The translations under genes and the position numbers were made by a program. This document shows positions 1 through 5,364 of a DNA stretch of 5,729 nt, one piece after another; within the stretch, counting starts at the first letter, position 1; every line of letters begins with the position of its first letter. The notes beneath the pieces were generated by a model that saw nothing but the letters and a program-made list of their open reading frames with translations, was not told where the DNA came from and did not search any database. The stretch spans positions 1 to 5,729 of the forward strand of contig RGGS01000098.1 of assembly GCA_010024525.1 (NCBI GenBank), given 5' to 3'. Origin of the DNA: Verrucomicrobiota bacterium (GTDB lineage Bacteria; Verrucomicrobiota; Verrucomicrobiia; Methylacidiphilales; Verrucolacustridaceae).

Positions 1-376
1 TTGGAGCCTTGATCAGATCCATGGCGGGGCTCTTATAGTTGTGCGACCCTCCACACAGATGCACCCGCTGAGAAATTGTCACTTTCTCGCCAACCGTTAA
101 AGGACCCAAGTTGTAAAGCAAGGCATCGAACCCCACCGAAGACCAATCTCCGATCTTGAGATTCCACGGGATAAAGATCTTCACACTCGGATCGATATGA
201 ACGTTCTTGCCCACCTCGGCCCCGAACATACGCAAAAGAAAGTTCCTCCAGCACCGCCAAGGCCCGGGACTCCAGCGAAAGAGCGGGTGGACCAACCCCC
301 ACAGTCCGCGTCCAAGCTTCTCACCCAAACTCCATTTCACTGCTTTTCGGTTAGCTTGTATGTCATACTCCGTCAT
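1..376 (-). CDS. WcaF-like hexapeptide O-acetyltransferase, 5' part (runs off left edge)
   Basis: This is an open frame on the minus strand from the ATG at 376-374 to the window edge, 125 residues with no stop; an in-frame TAG lies five codons upstream. The N-terminus (MTEYDIQANRKAVKWSLGEK) leads into an aromatic-rich stretch (GLWGLVHPLFRW) and then a left-handed beta-helix repeat region (AEVGKNVHIDPSVKIFIPWN, LKIGDWSSVG, LTVGEKVTISQRVHLCGGSH). The segment GGSHNYKSPAMDLIKAP is the family signature, and its His is the expected catalytic base. Proteins of this family (putative colanic acid acetyltransferases, maltose/serine O-acetyltransferase relatives) move acetyl from acetyl-CoA to a sugar hydroxyl in the cytoplasm during exopolysaccharide precursor assembly. 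Usual length is about 180-200 residues, so roughly a third is missing to the left. It lies downstream of and codirectional with the glycosyltransferase at 599-1921, consistent with a polysaccharide cluster. The sugar acceptor cannot be told from sequence. Only a weak AAGG lies before the ATG. Confidence 0.88.
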   Translation of the reverse strand, partial: MTEYDIQANRKAVKWSLGEKLGRGLWGLVHPLFRWSPGPWRCWRNFLLRMFGAEVGKNVHIDPSVKIFIPWNLKIGDWSSVGFDALLYNLGPLTVGEKVTISQRVHLCGGSHNYKSPAMDLIKAP

Positions 377-387
377 TGCGCCTTGAT

Positions 388-412
388 CCTAATCGAAAGA
401 TTCATTCTCATC
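388..412. repeat. Degenerate hexamer tract just upstream of the acetyltransferase
   Basis: The plus strand reads CCTAATCGAAAG followed by ATTCAT and TCTCAT. It contains only one perfect CCTAAT unit, but that unit is followed by CGAAAG. The tract at 2480-2510 ends almost identically (CCTAATCGAAAAG), and the inverted tract at 1951-1978 also ends in CGAA. It lies in the 5' leader of the acetyltransferase gene. It is weaker than the other tracts and could be a decayed copy. Confidence 0.45.
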
Positions 413-466
413 GAGCTCGTTACTCATCTGCCCAACGCTTGGCTTAAGTTGGAAAACTCTTTGCTA

Positions 467-524
467 GGCAGAGCCCGACATCCTTGGCGGGCCGCAGTCA
501 CACGGTCTGCCGGGACGTCAGACC
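467..524. repeat. Overlapping short inverted repeats (REP-like) in the intergenic region
   Basis: GGCAGA at 467-472 can pair with TCTGCC at 506-511. GGTCTG at 504-509 can pair with CAGACC at 519-524 across a 9-base loop. The two stems are mutually exclusive. The segment sits in the 222-base gap between the glycosyltransferase stop and the acetyltransferase start, otherwise filled only by hexamer tracts. It might be a REP-like palindrome or an attenuator or processing hairpin in the leader of the downstream gene. There is no U-run, so it is not a classical terminator. Confidence 0.35.
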
Positions 525-575
525 CTACCTGTGTCTTCATGCCTCTGGTCTTCCGCCTATCCCCATATCCTATAT

Positions 576-599
576 CTCATCTTAATCCTAATCTTCATC
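576..599. repeat. Hexamer tract abutting the glycosyltransferase stop
   Basis: The plus strand reads CTCAT, CTTAAT, CCTAAT, CTTCAT, matching the consensus C-[CTA]-T-[AC]-A-T. It is preceded by a related AT-rich stretch (CCATATCCTATATC, about 561-575). The tract begins right at the TAG stop of the glycosyltransferase (599-601), so the repeat lies immediately 3' of that gene on the minus strand. Confidence 0.7.
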
Positions 600-1921
600 T
601 AAACTATCCTTTGATACGCTTTGATTAGTTCCTTTGCACTTTTTTCCCAACCAAACTCCTTCTTCATCCATTTCCTGCCTCGCGCACCTATCCCCTTCCG
701 CTTTACATCGGACATTTTTAACATTCTTCCCAATCCCGTCCTCACTCCCCTCACCCCAGGCTCACATATCACCCCACACCCCCTTTCTTCCAGGTTCATG
801 GATTGTATATCCTCAACTTTCTTAATCTTCATCTTCATCTTCAAACTTACGGCGCCCCACGGTGTCCCCGTGGTCGTCAGCACCGGTCTTCCCGCCGCCA
901 ACCCCTCCGCCACCACGATCCCGAAATTCTCTGAGTAAGTCGGAAGAGCCACAAACTCCGCATGGCCCAGCGCACACCACTTTGCCTCACCCGCCAACTC
1001 CCCCGTCCAAACTCCCTCACCCTTCAGTTCTTTCCTCACCCGGTCTGCATATTTCCCATCTTCCACCGGTCCAGCTATGGCCAACTCCCAGCCCGGATAC
1101 CTCTGACGCACTTCCCTCCACGCCTTCGCTAGCTCCAGCAGACCCTTTTTGGGGTGAACTCGCGACATAAACACGATCCATTTCTTGCCTTTCAGCCCTG
1201 GAAACCTCTTTTCCAACACTTCCCTCCTCGGCACCCCTTCGGGAATCTCAACTCCATTCGCCGCCACCACCATCCCTGGCCCTTCGAAATTGCTCTTTAG
1301 GCCACCGCTCCGACGGGGCCATTTCCCTCCAGCCGCGGTGGAACGCGGGTCTACAGAGGGTTTCCCACCGCCTGTAGCCTGAAGCCCATCATCTCCCTTA
1401 ATCTTAATCCTCATCCTCATCCGGAGGGCGGTCGCAATCACCTCCGCTTCCGAGCTCGAAGTAGCGTGGAACAAAGCTGCCGACTCGAGATTCTTTTTCT
1501 CAAAGAGTTGCCACACCACGGATTTACGTAACTTCGACTGGCCGAGCGACCATTCCTCCAACATGCCCCTCGGCGAGACCACTAGTGGCTTTCCCGCTTT
1601 TACTGCGGCTTTGCGCGCATAGTAGTTTGCCGCCAGCCACACCCCATGGTTGTGCACCACATCCGCTTTATTCGCCTCCTCCTCAATTAACCTCCGAAAG
1701 CTACACCCCCATCCTGCGGCTTTTTTATTCCATCGGTTTCCCGGAACTGTTCGCACTTTTACCCCTTCAGCCGTGGCCATGGGTCCCAGATATCGATAGT
1801 CCCGACACACTATCGTCACCTCATGCCCCAACTTTGCCTGCGCCGCCGCCAACGCCGGCACACTCACCGACGGCCCACCCTGGCGCAGATTGATAGAGTC
1901 GATGACGTGTAGAATCTTCAA
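599..1921 (-). CDS. GT4-family glycosyltransferase carrying two in-frame repeat insertions
   Basis: This 440-residue protein starts at TTG (1921-1919). A TGA sits two codons upstream, so no earlier start is possible, and the N-terminus MKILHVIDSINLRQGGPSVS is the typical GT4 beginning with a Gly-rich nucleotide-sugar loop. Further landmarks are HNHGVWLAANYYARKA (90-105), the acceptor-side segment KPLVVSPRGMLEEWSLG (111-127), NGVEIP (222-227), FMSRVHPKKGLLEL (251-264), and the E-x7-E donor-binding motif ENFGIVVAE (331-339) followed by GRPVLTT and TGTPW. A GT-B retaining transferase adding a sugar to a lipid-linked exopolysaccharide intermediate at the cytoplasmic membrane face is expected; the sugar is unknown. 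Residues 167-215 (RMRMRIKIK then a Gly/Pro/Arg-rich piece) and about 358-378 (KMKMKIKK) interrupt segments that are normally short loops in the family. Without them the length is about 370, a usual size. Whether the enzyme still works is not known. Confidence 0.9.
   Translation of the reverse strand: MKILHVIDSINLRQGGPSVSVPALAAAQAKLGHEVTIVCRDYRYLGPMATAEGVKVRTVPGNRWNKKAAGWGCSFRRLIEEEANKADVVHNHGVWLAANYYARKAAVKAGKPLVVSPRGMLEEWSLGQSKLRKSVVWQLFEKKNLESAALFHATSSSEAEVIATALRMRMRIKIKGDDGLQATGGGKPSVDPRSTAAGGKWPRRSGGLKSNFEGPGMVVAANGVEIPEGVPRREVLEKRFPGLKGKKWIVFMSRVHPKKGLLELAKAWREVRQRYPGWELAIAGPVEDGKYADRVRKELKGEGVWTGELAGEAKWCALGHAEFVALPTYSENFGIVVAEGLAAGRPVLTTTGTPWGAVSLKMKMKIKKVEDIQSMNLEERGCGVICEPGVRGVRTGLGRMLKMSDVKRKGIGARGRKWMKKEFGWEKSAKELIKAYQRIV
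821..844. repeat. Hexamer tract inside the glycosyltransferase (C-terminal insertion)
   Basis: The plus strand reads CTTAAT, CTTCAT, CTTCAT, CTTCAA: four units of the dispersed hexamer family. On the coding (minus) strand it is read as Lys-Met-Lys-Met-Lys-Ile-Lys and lies within the loop between TGTPW and GCGVICEP (residues about 358-378). Family members usually have only a few residues there. The six-base unit equals two codons, so changes in copy number keep the frame. Confidence 0.75.
1300..1380. repeat. Compound palindromic element inserted in the glycosyltransferase gene
   Basis: CCACCGC (1302-1308), GCGGTGG (1335-1341) and CCACCGC (1365-1371) allow two alternative 7-bp stems. CTACAG (1351-1356) pairs with CTGTAG (1372-1377), with flanking GG and CC extending the symmetry. 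This nested palindrome is translated as part of the unusual Gly/Pro/Arg-rich insertion (LQATGGGKPSVDPRSTAAGG and onward) between the N- and C-domains of the glycosyltransferase. It looks like a REP- or MITE-like unit and is directly adjacent to the hexamer tract at 1387-1422. From memory, similar DPRSTAAGG-type peptides recur in verrucomicrobial predicted proteins, but I cannot verify that here. Confidence 0.6.
1387..1422. repeat. Hexamer tract inside the glycosyltransferase (interdomain insertion)
   Basis: Four hexamers, CTTAAT, CTTAAT, CCTCAT, CCTCAT (1397-1420), are preceded by CATCAT and CTCC. They are read on the coding strand as RMRMRIKIK (residues 167-175). With the palindromic element at 1300-1380 they form one composite insertion of about 50 codons between the segment SSSEAEVIATAL and MVVAANGVEIP, where homologues usually have a handful of residues. 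Confidence 0.75.
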
Positions 1922-1950
1922 ATATCAACCGCCGAATATCAGCACCCAGC

Positions 1951-1978
1951 TTCGATTAGGATTAGGATTAAGATTAGG
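1951..1978. repeat. Hexamer tract, left arm of an inverted repeat around the four-helix-bundle gene
   Basis: The plus strand begins TTCG and continues ATTAGG, ATTAGG, ATTAAG, ATTAGG. Its reverse complement matches 2480-2507 at 27 of 28 positions; the outer 20 bases (TAATCCTAATCCTAATCGAA) are identical. Outside the arm, AGC (1948-1950) mirrors GCT at 2510-2512 if a 2-base gap is allowed. It is the only tract in the window with ATTAGG on the plus strand. It lies in the 205-base region between the divergent glycosyltransferase and four-helix-bundle genes. Confidence 0.85.
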
Positions 1979-2016
1979 GACTGCATATGTCTATAACCTT
2001 GAATATCTTACACTAT

Positions 2017-2042
2017 CCTCATCATCATCCTAATCATAATCC
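2017..2042. repeat. Hexamer tract, left copy of an 18-bp direct repeat flanking the four-helix-bundle gene
   Basis: The units are CCTCAT, CATCAT, CCTAAT, CATAAT and CC. The string TCATCCTAATCATAATCC (2025-2042) recurs exactly at 2476-2493 on the other side of the gene. This tract is also complementary in register to the tract at 1951-1978 (four hexamers each), so a local hairpin with a loop of about 35-40 bases is possible upstream of the gene. Confidence 0.8.
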
Positions 2043-2126
2043 AACTTGCATCCTGAATAGTTGAGGTTTTTTTCTTTAAAGTAATAAATACCGCATCTTT
2101 ATCTGGATTTTTTGGTTTAAATACAT

Positions 2127-2468
2127 ATGGAGACATTTGAGAGGCTGGAGGTTTGGCAAAAAAGCAAGGATCTTGCGATCCAACTATGTCGTTCCCTTAG
2201 CAATTGCCGAGATTACGGCCTGCGCGACCAAGCTCAAAGGGCGGCTGTGTCTATACCATCGAATATTGCGGAAGGAATGGAGCGGAATACCAAACCTGAG
2301 TACCGGAACTTTCTCGGAATCGCCAAAGGCTCAGCCGGCGAACTTCGCACCCAACTTCTGATTCTTGTGGAGCTTGGCCATATCAGTCCGGATCTTTTCC
2401 AGGAGTTGCACCAGGAAGCTCAAAGAATCTCCAAAATGCTCCACGGCCTCATCCGCTCCATGCGCTAA
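2127..2468 (+). CDS. Four-helix-bundle protein, S23/23S rRNA-IVS (Avd-like) family
   Basis: This 113-residue protein starts at the ATG at 2127 with METFERLEVWQKSKDLAIQL. It carries the family signature QAQRAAVSIPSNIAEGMERN (36-54 region), then KPEYRNFLGIAKGSAGELRT and LLILVELGHI, and ends in an amphipathic helix (QRISKMLHGLIRSMR). Length and motif order match the four-helix-bundle family first seen as ORFs in intervening sequences of 23S rRNA (Leptospira, Coxiella). The family includes relatives of Avd, the pentameric partner of reverse transcriptase in diversity-generating retroelements. Here there is no rRNA around it; it stands alone between hexamer-repeat arms (1951-1978 and 2480-2507). 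It is divergent from the glycosyltransferase and convergent with the beta-helix gene. No strong Shine-Dalgarno is visible before the ATG, and the upstream region is AT-rich. The molecular function of stand-alone members is unknown; a nucleic-acid-binding role is inference. Confidence 0.93.
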   Translation: METFERLEVWQKSKDLAIQLCRSLSNCRDYGLRDQAQRAAVSIPSNIAEGMERNTKPEYRNFLGIAKGSAGELRTQLLILVELGHISPDLFQELHQEAQRISKMLHGLIRSMR

Positions 2469-2474
2469 TTTTTT

Positions 2475-2510
2475 CTCATCCTAATCATAATCCTAATCCT
2501 AATCGAAAAG
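2475..2510. repeat. Hexamer tract, right arm of the inverted repeat and right copy of the direct repeat
   Basis: It reads CTCAT, CCTAAT, CATAAT, CCTAAT, CCTAAT and then CGAAAAG. Positions 2480-2507 are the reverse complement of 1951-1978 with one mismatch; 2476-2493 repeats 2025-2042 exactly. It fills nearly all of the 49-base space between the four-helix-bundle stop and the 3' end of the convergent beta-helix gene. It could also act as a bidirectional 3' structure, but no hairpin-plus-U terminator is evident. Confidence 0.85.
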
Positions 2511-2517
2511 CTTCTGT

Positions 2518-4688
2518 CTATTTTCTTTTTGGCTGTGAGCTAACAACGACCATCCCCACTCCCCCTTCACACCTCACCCGGTGCAGATGCACGGCGCCAC
2601 GCTCTTCGGGACTTGGCAACTTCCACTGCCGCAAGATTTTCAACCGATCGGCCAAGTCCCCGTCCGGATTCACGTCCGGCAACGGTTCTGAACCTGTATC
2701 TTTCGTATTATTGTTTCGGCACGCCACCTGCATAAAGTTTGAAGATTTTGGTGCGGTCTCATTACTTAAACCGGAATCCGCATATCTGATCTTTGCTCCT
2801 CCATACGGGGTTAATCCCAGCAAGGTTACATAGAATTCCTCAGCTATTTTTCCAATTGTCAGATCCGCCCCGTGTGGCGCACATTGAACCAAGAGCACTT
2901 GCCCCTCTTTTCCATTCATCATAATTGCATTTTTTCCTGAATTCTCATCCAGCTTGTAGGGCGCAATCCGATTGCCGCACTGCAGAAAATCCCCGCGATC
3001 CGTCAGGTTGAGATAAATCTGCCCTTGCCCCTCATACCAGATGTCCCTGACCAACAATCTTCCCCCACTCCGCACATCATAGATTGGTGTGTTGGGCCGT
3101 AATCCAGCAGACCGGCTGCTCGCCCCCTGCAAGATCTCCACCGTCGCCCCGCCCCTATTACCTCTTTTGGATTTCGGCCCACCAAACACCGTCACCCCGT
3201 TGTGCCCATGATTCTCCAATACCACTCTAGCCTCGTCCAAGTCCTGCACCACTAGGCCGGGACCGAAGCCGTACGACTGCACTTGATCCCCTGAGACTGC
3301 GATTCCCGGCTGATCTCCCGTCTTGATTAATAAACCAGCTGCCCCACCCGCATCCGTCGAGGTTCCGATCGCCAAATCCTGCAGCACCACGCCCTTCGCC
3401 CCCTCGGAGATAACCATGGCATCACCCTCAAAATCCCCTCCCTTGGCAATCGTCGTTGCATTCAAAAGACCATCTCCCCGCAGGGTGACTTTTTTCCCAG
3501 CAGGCATTTTAAGCGGCCGATCAATCACATACCTGCCGGCAGGTAAATGCACCACCGTGCCATCCACCGCCTGGTCCAATGCCACCTGAATCTCCCCCGC
3601 CCCAGATCCGGGTTTTACCTCCATCACTGCCACTTTATACTCACTAGGATTTGCTGTTTTTCCTTCCACTTCCCGCTTTTCACCTTCCGCCTCCTGATCA
3701 ATTTTTATCTCATTTCCCGCTTCCCTTACCGCATATCCCTTGCGGTCGATCTTGTACATTTCCTTCCCCGTTGTGGTGTTACCAATCAAAATCGCGTTCC
3801 CCGGCATTTCCTGCTGGTTGTTGGCTGCGAAAGCCACTGCCGGATTCGTGGAACCTTCCTGCAGCAAATACTGATTGTCCATGATCAGGGCGGGCCCCGA
3901 ATTCCCGATCCAGTCACTCGCCTTTGGACGCTCAATCCGGTTGCCTTGAAGAGTGATGTTGGCTCCCGCCGAGGGACCATACTCGAACGCCAGAAAGCAA
4001 CCTGAGTCTTGGGAAACATTTCCCACCAGCGCAAATTGCCCCAGATTGCCCATCCGCACATCGGCCTTGATGGTGTGATCGAAACGACTGCGATACACAT
4101 TGAACGCCCCACACCCGGGGTTATTACTCACCCCGATTTCACAGTCGATGAACCGGCAGTCCCATATCCACCAATCCAACGAATTCCAGTTCTGGACAGA
4201 AATTCCCGTCCCGCATTTTTCAAAAACGCACCGTCTCACACAGGTCTCCGCTTGTCCCGCCATTTTGTCACTGCCCGCCTGTATTCCGATCGTCAAATTG
4301 CGAAAGGCACAATCCGCCACTTCGTTCCCGGTGGAGAACTCTGGCCCCCGCAAGATCCCGGCACTTACATGCCCCATGCCTTCCATCACCTCAAATCCGA
4401 TCCCCCGAATCGTGCTGTACCAAGAGCCGTCTTGTACCATCGGCGCATCGACCGGTCCGGCCCACAGAATGCCGGTCACTTCCGACCCCTCTCCTGTAAA
4501 CCGATCCCCTGCGACTCCTCATGCTTGGCCCGCAAAATGTTGAGTGTGCTGGTGATGCGGTACGACCCAGCCGGGAAAAAGAGAATCTTTCGGGTCGCCC
4601 TCTCTGGCCTTAAAAGATCCAGCCCCTTTTGAATCGCCGCGGTGTCGTCGGCCTGCCCATCCCCCACCGCCCCACACTCCGTCTTCAC
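2518..4688 (-). pseudogene. Secreted pectate-lyase-superfamily (right-handed beta-helix) protein, single-base frameshift
   Basis: The N-terminal frame from GTG 4688 reads VKTECGAVGDGQADDTAAIQ, then LFFPAGSYRITSTLNI, the classic start of a pectate lyase 3-type domain, and stops at 4476. The rest continues in another frame (stop at 2518-2520), whose reading upstream of 4479 gives TGEGSEVTGILWAGPVDAPM. Adding one T to the TTT at 4498-4500 (minus strand) joins the frames as QGIGFTGEGSEVTG, about 723 residues from 4688. A second similar domain begins near residue 283 of the downstream frame (KVAVMEVKPGSGAGEIQVAL, HLPAGRYVIDRPL, KVTLRGDG). Repeated N/G-rich beta-helix turns such as CVFEKCGTGISVQNWNS support the fold. 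The frame stays open upstream with a signal-peptide-like WAAYILSSIFYILNASAEA. The likely role is a secreted or surface carbohydrate-binding or -degrading protein; substrate and catalytic residues are not identifiable. The break may be a sequencing error, a true mutation or, less likely, programmed frameshifting. A low-complexity linker (DQEAEGEKREVEGK) separates the domains. Confidence 0.82.
3660..3722. repeat. Pyrimidine-rich imperfect repeat encoding the interdomain linker
   Basis: On the plus strand this stretch is made of recurring TTCC-type blocks, including TTCCCGCTT at 3670-3678 and again at 3714-3722. On the coding strand it gives the acidic/lysine-rich segment DQEAEGEKREVEGK between the two beta-helix domains. 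It differs from the CCTAAT hexamer family. It may be another low-complexity insertion or simply a flexible linker. Confidence 0.35.
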
Positions 4689-4728
4689 ATCAATCCACGA
4701 GGCAAACGGCGCCGCCTCCGCTGATGCG

Positions 4729-4765
4729 TTTAGGATATAGAATATGGAAGATAGGATATAGGCAG
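4729..4765. repeat. AT-rich repeat encoding the signal-peptide core of the beta-helix protein
   Basis: TAGGATATAG occurs at 4731-4740 and again at 4752-4761, exactly 21 bases (seven codons) apart, separated by the related AATATGGAAGA. On the minus strand it is read Tyr-Ile-Leu-Ser-Ser-Ile-Phe-Tyr-Ile-Leu, which would be the hydrophobic core of a signal peptide ending ASAEA. Similar CCATATCCTATATC text occurs at about 561-575 next to a hexamer tract. A strong Shine-Dalgarno-like GGAGGT (minus strand, 4774-4769) lies just before the tract, but no in-frame ATG, GTG or TTG follows within it. Confidence 0.5.
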
Positions 4766-4797
4766 CCCACCTCCCATATATGATTGTCCTCTTTTTT

Positions 4798-4825
4798 ATT
4801 ATATCGGTCTCTCCACTACTAACAA
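4798..4825 (-). promoter_or_regulatory. Candidate sigma70-type promoter for the beta-helix gene
   Basis: On the minus strand, TTGTTA (4825-4820) and a perfect TATAAT (4803-4798) are separated by 16 bases. A start of transcription near 4791 would place it just before a GAGGA (4791-4787), an ATG at 4777-4775 and GGAGGT at 4774-4769. The ATG is out of frame with the beta-helix reading frame and its frame stops within 16 codons. The rest of the 4766-4903 gap shows only AT-rich and low-complexity DNA. Confidence 0.4.
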
Positions 4826-4903
4826 TTAAACTCCTGCCAGCCTCCAGTCTGTAGCCATTAGCCTTTTCTTTTTTTCCAGAACCGTGCCTGCCCCAACTTG
4901 AAT

Positions 4904-5218
4904 TTATTTCTCCATCTCTTTCTTCAACGTTTCCGTTAATGGACGGAGTTTACTGCTCACCACATCCCATATGATTTCATCGTCGACAGAATCATAACCG
5001 TGAATGATCCGATTCCGGATGCCCACAATCCTTCTGGCCTCGGGAATCCTCTTTTCCAGCGTCGGCTCGTCCGCCAAGGCTCGATTTAACGCCTCTCCCA
5101 GAATTTCCAACTGCCTCTCCACTCCGGAACGAAGCAACTCATCCTTCCGGTACTGGTCGAGGGTCTTTCCCTGACAAAATCCACAAGCGGTTTCCGCAGC
5201 TTTTTGCGCGTCAAGCAC
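4904..5218 (-). CDS. hepT: HepT-like HEPN RNase toxin (DUF86 family)
   Basis: This 104-residue frame runs from GTG 5218 to TAA 4906-4904. It shows DQYRKDELLRSGVERQLEIL and GEALNRAL, then the HEPN motif R68-x4-H73-G-Y75 in RNRIIHGYDSVDDEIIWDVV, ending in KLRPLTETLKKEMEK. In type VII toxin-antitoxin systems HepT is an RNase; the partner nucleotidyltransferase MntA silences it by adding AMP to the Tyr of the R-x4-6-H-x-Y motif, which is intact here. Its partner's C-terminus lies directly upstream (5233-5364). The start is uncertain. Reading upstream of GTG gives NPHSKNGVLDAQ after a TGA, and an ATG one base out of register (5243-5241) would give MNPHSKNGVL if one A of the AAA there were absent. 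So the natural start is probably that ATG, with a one-base indel between the two. It resembles typical HepT proteins of 110-120 residues. Confidence 0.88.
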   Translation of the reverse strand: MLDAQKAAETACGFCQGKTLDQYRKDELLRSGVERQLEILGEALNRALADEPTLEKRIPEARRIVGIRNRIIHGYDSVDDEIIWDVVSSKLRPLTETLKKEMEK

Positions 5219-5364
5219 GCCGTTTTTGGAGTGCGGGTTTCATACAACACTTTCCGGTCGGCTTCGACTTGGGAGCGGAAAATTGGGTTGCGGATGGAAT
5301 TTTCTGTTAACAGATCCACTTTCCTGCCCAACACCCTCTCCGCCTCCTCCGCAAAATCGCCTCG
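5086..5364 (-). pseudogene. mntA: C-terminal remnant of MntA-like nucleotidyltransferase antitoxin
   Basis: Only 5364-5233 looks like antitoxin: about 44 residues including FAEEAERVLGRKVDLLTENS and RNPIFRSQVEADRKVLYETR, matching the end of minimal nucleotidyltransferases paired with HepT. The catalytic N-terminal part (the GSxARG and DxD motifs) is absent because the sequence switches to unrelated GC-rich DNA at about 5353-5370. The frame does not stop after LYETR but overlaps hepT to 5086. Removing one A from AAA near 5238-5240 would instead end it about eleven codons on (TGA) and create an ATG start for hepT, the usual overlapped arrangement. As it stands the antitoxin could not function; if the join is an assembly artefact, the real locus is probably intact. 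Confidence 0.72.

Noticed and set aside
33..302. An 89-codon minus-strand reading frame
   Set aside because: It overlaps the acetyltransferase in another frame, has low-complexity content and matches no family; the acetyltransferase frame explains the DNA.
197..628. A 143-codon plus-strand frame
   Set aside because: It lies antisense to the acetyltransferase and across repeat tracts, with no recognisable motifs.
862..1170. A proline/serine-rich plus-strand frame
   Set aside because: It is the antisense shadow of the glycosyltransferase; composition follows from Gly/Arg/Lys codons on the other strand.
388..2510. A CRISPR array
   Set aside because: The repeats are six-base units in short blocks at irregular distances, without constant spacers or 25-40 bp direct repeats, and no cas gene is present.
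2100..2520. An intervening sequence within 23S rRNA
   Set aside because: Although the protein belongs to the rRNA-IVS family, protein-coding genes flank it on both sides and no rRNA sequence is recognisable.
4495..4501. Programmed -1 ribosomal frameshift site
   Set aside because: GGTTTAC does not fit a good X XXY YYZ slippery heptamer and no clear downstream pseudoknot is visible; a plain indel is simpler.
4009..4632. A 207-codon plus-strand frame
   Set aside because: It is antisense to the beta-helix gene and spans its frameshift without any family motif, while the minus strand has clear domain signatures.
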